Source: SAR324 cluster bacterium (lineage in GTDB: Bacteria; SAR324; NAC60-12). From it: a stretch of 34,052 nt of DNA. The stretch lies in the NCBI GenBank assembly GCA_028281495.1, contig JANQJU010000083.1, positions 1-34,052 on the forward strand, written 5' to 3'. Both the position numbers and the translations under genes were made by a program. Each line of letters begins with the position of its first letter. Positions within the stretch are counted from its first letter, which is position 1. Below, piece by piece: positions 32,961 through 34,052 of this stretch. Below the pieces are notes generated by a model. It had not been told where the DNA came from. It saw only the letters and a list, made by a program, of their open reading frames with translations, and did not search any database.

Positions 32961-33716
32961 ATGCTAGCAGCGGAAAGACATCAGTTGATTTTGAATACGC
33001 TCCAACAACAACGCAAAGTCTCCGTGACGGAGATGAGTAAGGAGCTGAAAGTATCGGAAGACACACTACGTCGGGATTTAGATCGCTTGGCTCAAGACGG
33101 TTTACTGAAACGAGTGCATGGGGGAGCCTTACCTCTGCCCACTGAAATGGGAGAGTACTCGATGCGGCAACAGCAGTTTGCTCCAGGAAAGCAGGCCATT
33201 GCCAAAAAAGCGGTTGAATGCATTCAACCGAATCAAGTGGTGTTGTTGGATTCCGGCACCACCACGTTTGCAATTGCTCAAGCCTTACCGCGTGATGTGA
33301 AAATCACAGTGATCACCAATTGTTTGCCCATTGCTTTGGCTTTGACCGAACATCCTTATGTCAATGTCGTGGTTTTGGGGGGACAGCTGTTGAAAGAAGC
33401 GCAATTGCTGCAAGGTGCTCAGGTGCTTGAAGCCTTACAACGCATTCGTGCGGATCTGTGTTTCGTGGGATTTCATGCCGTACATCATAAGTTTGGCCTG
33501 ACGATTCCCTACCTGGAAGAGTCGTACATCAAACGAACGATGATCGAACAATCGGCGGAAGCCGTGGGGGTGGTGAATGCTCAGAAACTGGAAACCGTTT
33601 CCACTTATACCGTGGCACCCGTGAAAGAACTCAATCAATTGATCACCGACAAAGGCGCACCAGAAGAGGTCCTGAACTTGTACCGAGATGCCGGAGTGGT
33701 TGTGCAAGAGGTGTGA
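32961..33716 (+). CDS. DeoR/GlpR family transcriptional regulator
   Basis: 251 residues, the family's usual length. The N-terminal HTH has KVSVTEMSKELKVSEDTLRRDLDRL and the wing RVHGGA. The C-terminal DeoR sensor domain has the phosphosugar-binding segments LDSGTTTFAIA, ITNCLPIALAL and VVLGGQL, followed by GFHAVHHKFGLTIPYLEESYIKRTM. DeoR proteins are usually repressors released by a sugar phosphate. The first in-frame ATG is used, with a weak GGAAA upstream. It faces away from the MFS gene across a palindrome-bearing spacer and probably regulates it and itself. Confidence 0.94.
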   Translation: MLAAERHQLILNTLQQQRKVSVTEMSKELKVSEDTLRRDLDRLAQDGLLKRVHGGALPLPTEMGEYSMRQQQFAPGKQAIAKKAVECIQPNQVVLLDSGTTTFAIAQALPRDVKITVITNCLPIALALTEHPYVNVVVLGGQLLKEAQLLQGAQVLEALQRIRADLCFVGFHAVHHKFGLTIPYLEESYIKRTMIEQSAEAVGVVNAQKLETVSTYTVAPVKELNQLITDKGAPEEVLNLYRDAGVVVQEV

Positions 33717-33745
33717 AGCCTAAGGGTGGAGGTAGTGACGCTCTT

Positions 33746-34052
33746 TATAAAAGCAACCTCTTTATCTCGATAATCGGGCCTTCAATGCCTGCAACATTTC
33801 ACGCAGCTCTTCCAACGGCTTTCCCCGTAATGCGTCAAACGACGAGACCGGATCCCCCAATTGCTCCTGAAGTAGCTGAATTTGGCCCATCAAGGCACCT
33901 TCTTCACGGCCTTCTTCACGACCTTCTTCACGACCTTTTTTCTCACCTTCTACCTTACCGCGTTCGTAACCAATTTCTTCAATATTGCCCATAGCTAACA
34001 TTGTTTCGTCTCCTTTCATTTGGTGGAGTGCTTCGTAAAAACCGTCTCGAAT
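33746..34052 (-). repeat. Inverted repeat, right copy (Rpn 3' end)
   Basis: Reverse complement of 70-376, no indels. Homology starts 16 bases beyond the nuclease stop codon and runs to the window edge, where it is cut off. Confidence 0.93.
33762..34052 (-). CDS. Rpn-like PD-(D/E)XK nuclease/transposase, C-terminal part (cut by window end)
   Basis: The last 96 codons are visible; the frame is open to the window edge, so the upstream nuclease domain is outside. The tail is nearly the same as the left-hand copy, including the three GREE units, with a few substitutions (for example LGDPVSSFDAL here, LREPVSSFDSL there). The changes are mostly silent or conservative, so both copies appear to be under protein-level constraint. 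An ATG at 34019 is internal, not the real start. Confidence 0.6.
   Translation of the reverse strand: MRDGFYEALHQMKGDETMLAMGNIEEIGYERGKVEGEKKGREEGREEGREEGALMGQIQLLQEQLGDPVSSFDALRGKPLEELREMLQALKARLSR

Noticed and set aside
33713..33994. 93-codon + frame at the right edge
   Set aside because: Antisense to the nuclease tail; a similar antisense frame exists opposite the left copy, as expected from the repeat.

Overview
The window (34,052 bases) comes from a Gram-negative bacterium, probably a proteobacterium or close relative. The support is lipoprotein and Sec signal peptides, a periplasmic binding protein with a two-component pair, an ECF-type nickel/cobalt importer of the NikKMLQO kind, a c-type cytochrome lipoprotein, and many large multidomain sensors. 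Rpn-type and AAA-ATPase-like/DUF1703 PD-(D/E)XK nuclease genes are typical of genomes full of such multicopy families (some sulfur-oxidising Gammaproteobacteria, Magnetococcales, SAR324). I cannot fix the taxon. I saw no rRNA, tRNA or CRISPR array.

Layout. Both edges carry the 3' end of the same Rpn-like nuclease gene in inverted orientation (1-376 and 33746-34052, about a dozen mismatches in 307 bp). The window may therefore be a contig or segment bounded by a multicopy repeat. From 465 to 6439 six genes abut or overlap on the + strand: a propeller-like protein, a polysaccharide deacetylase, an arylamine N-acetyltransferase, a PhyH-type Fe(II) dioxygenase, a compact M20 metallohydrolase and a GT-A-like glycosyltransferase. 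I do not recognise this combination as a known pathway; it looks like a small biosynthetic or glycan-tailoring operon. Next come a MarR regulator with a clear palindromic operator and a 767-residue molybdopterin oxidoreductase (6548-9318), an AAA-ATPase-like/DUF1703 gene on the - strand (9399-11081), and an NAPE-PLD/UlaG-like metallo-beta-lactamase-fold protein (11317-12441).

From 12651 to 16219 (- strand) lies a coupled three-gene signalling operon: periplasmic binding protein, membrane PAS-PAS histidine kinase, and a stand-alone receiver. From 16772 to 22159 (- strand) lies a nickel/cobalt uptake operon in the order nikK (DUF4198), a His-rich NicO/RcnA-type permease, nikM, nikL, nikQ, nikO. 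Several of its spacers contain degenerate short tandem repeats.

The most striking single gene is 22557-29615 (+). It encodes a 2,352-residue protein that joins a degenerate (pseudo)kinase domain, a transmembrane helix, a WD40 propeller, two tandem copies of a multi-pass membrane sensor module, three GAF-like regions and an apparently intact class III adenylate cyclase. Downstream are a TetR regulator with two operator-like sites, one on its promoter and one touching its start codon, then a cytochrome c lipoprotein, a 29-residue membrane peptide ending in a 24-bp tandem repeat, and a CopD-like membrane protein. The right end holds a divergent MFS transporter/DeoR regulator pair with a perfect 12-bp inverted repeat between them.
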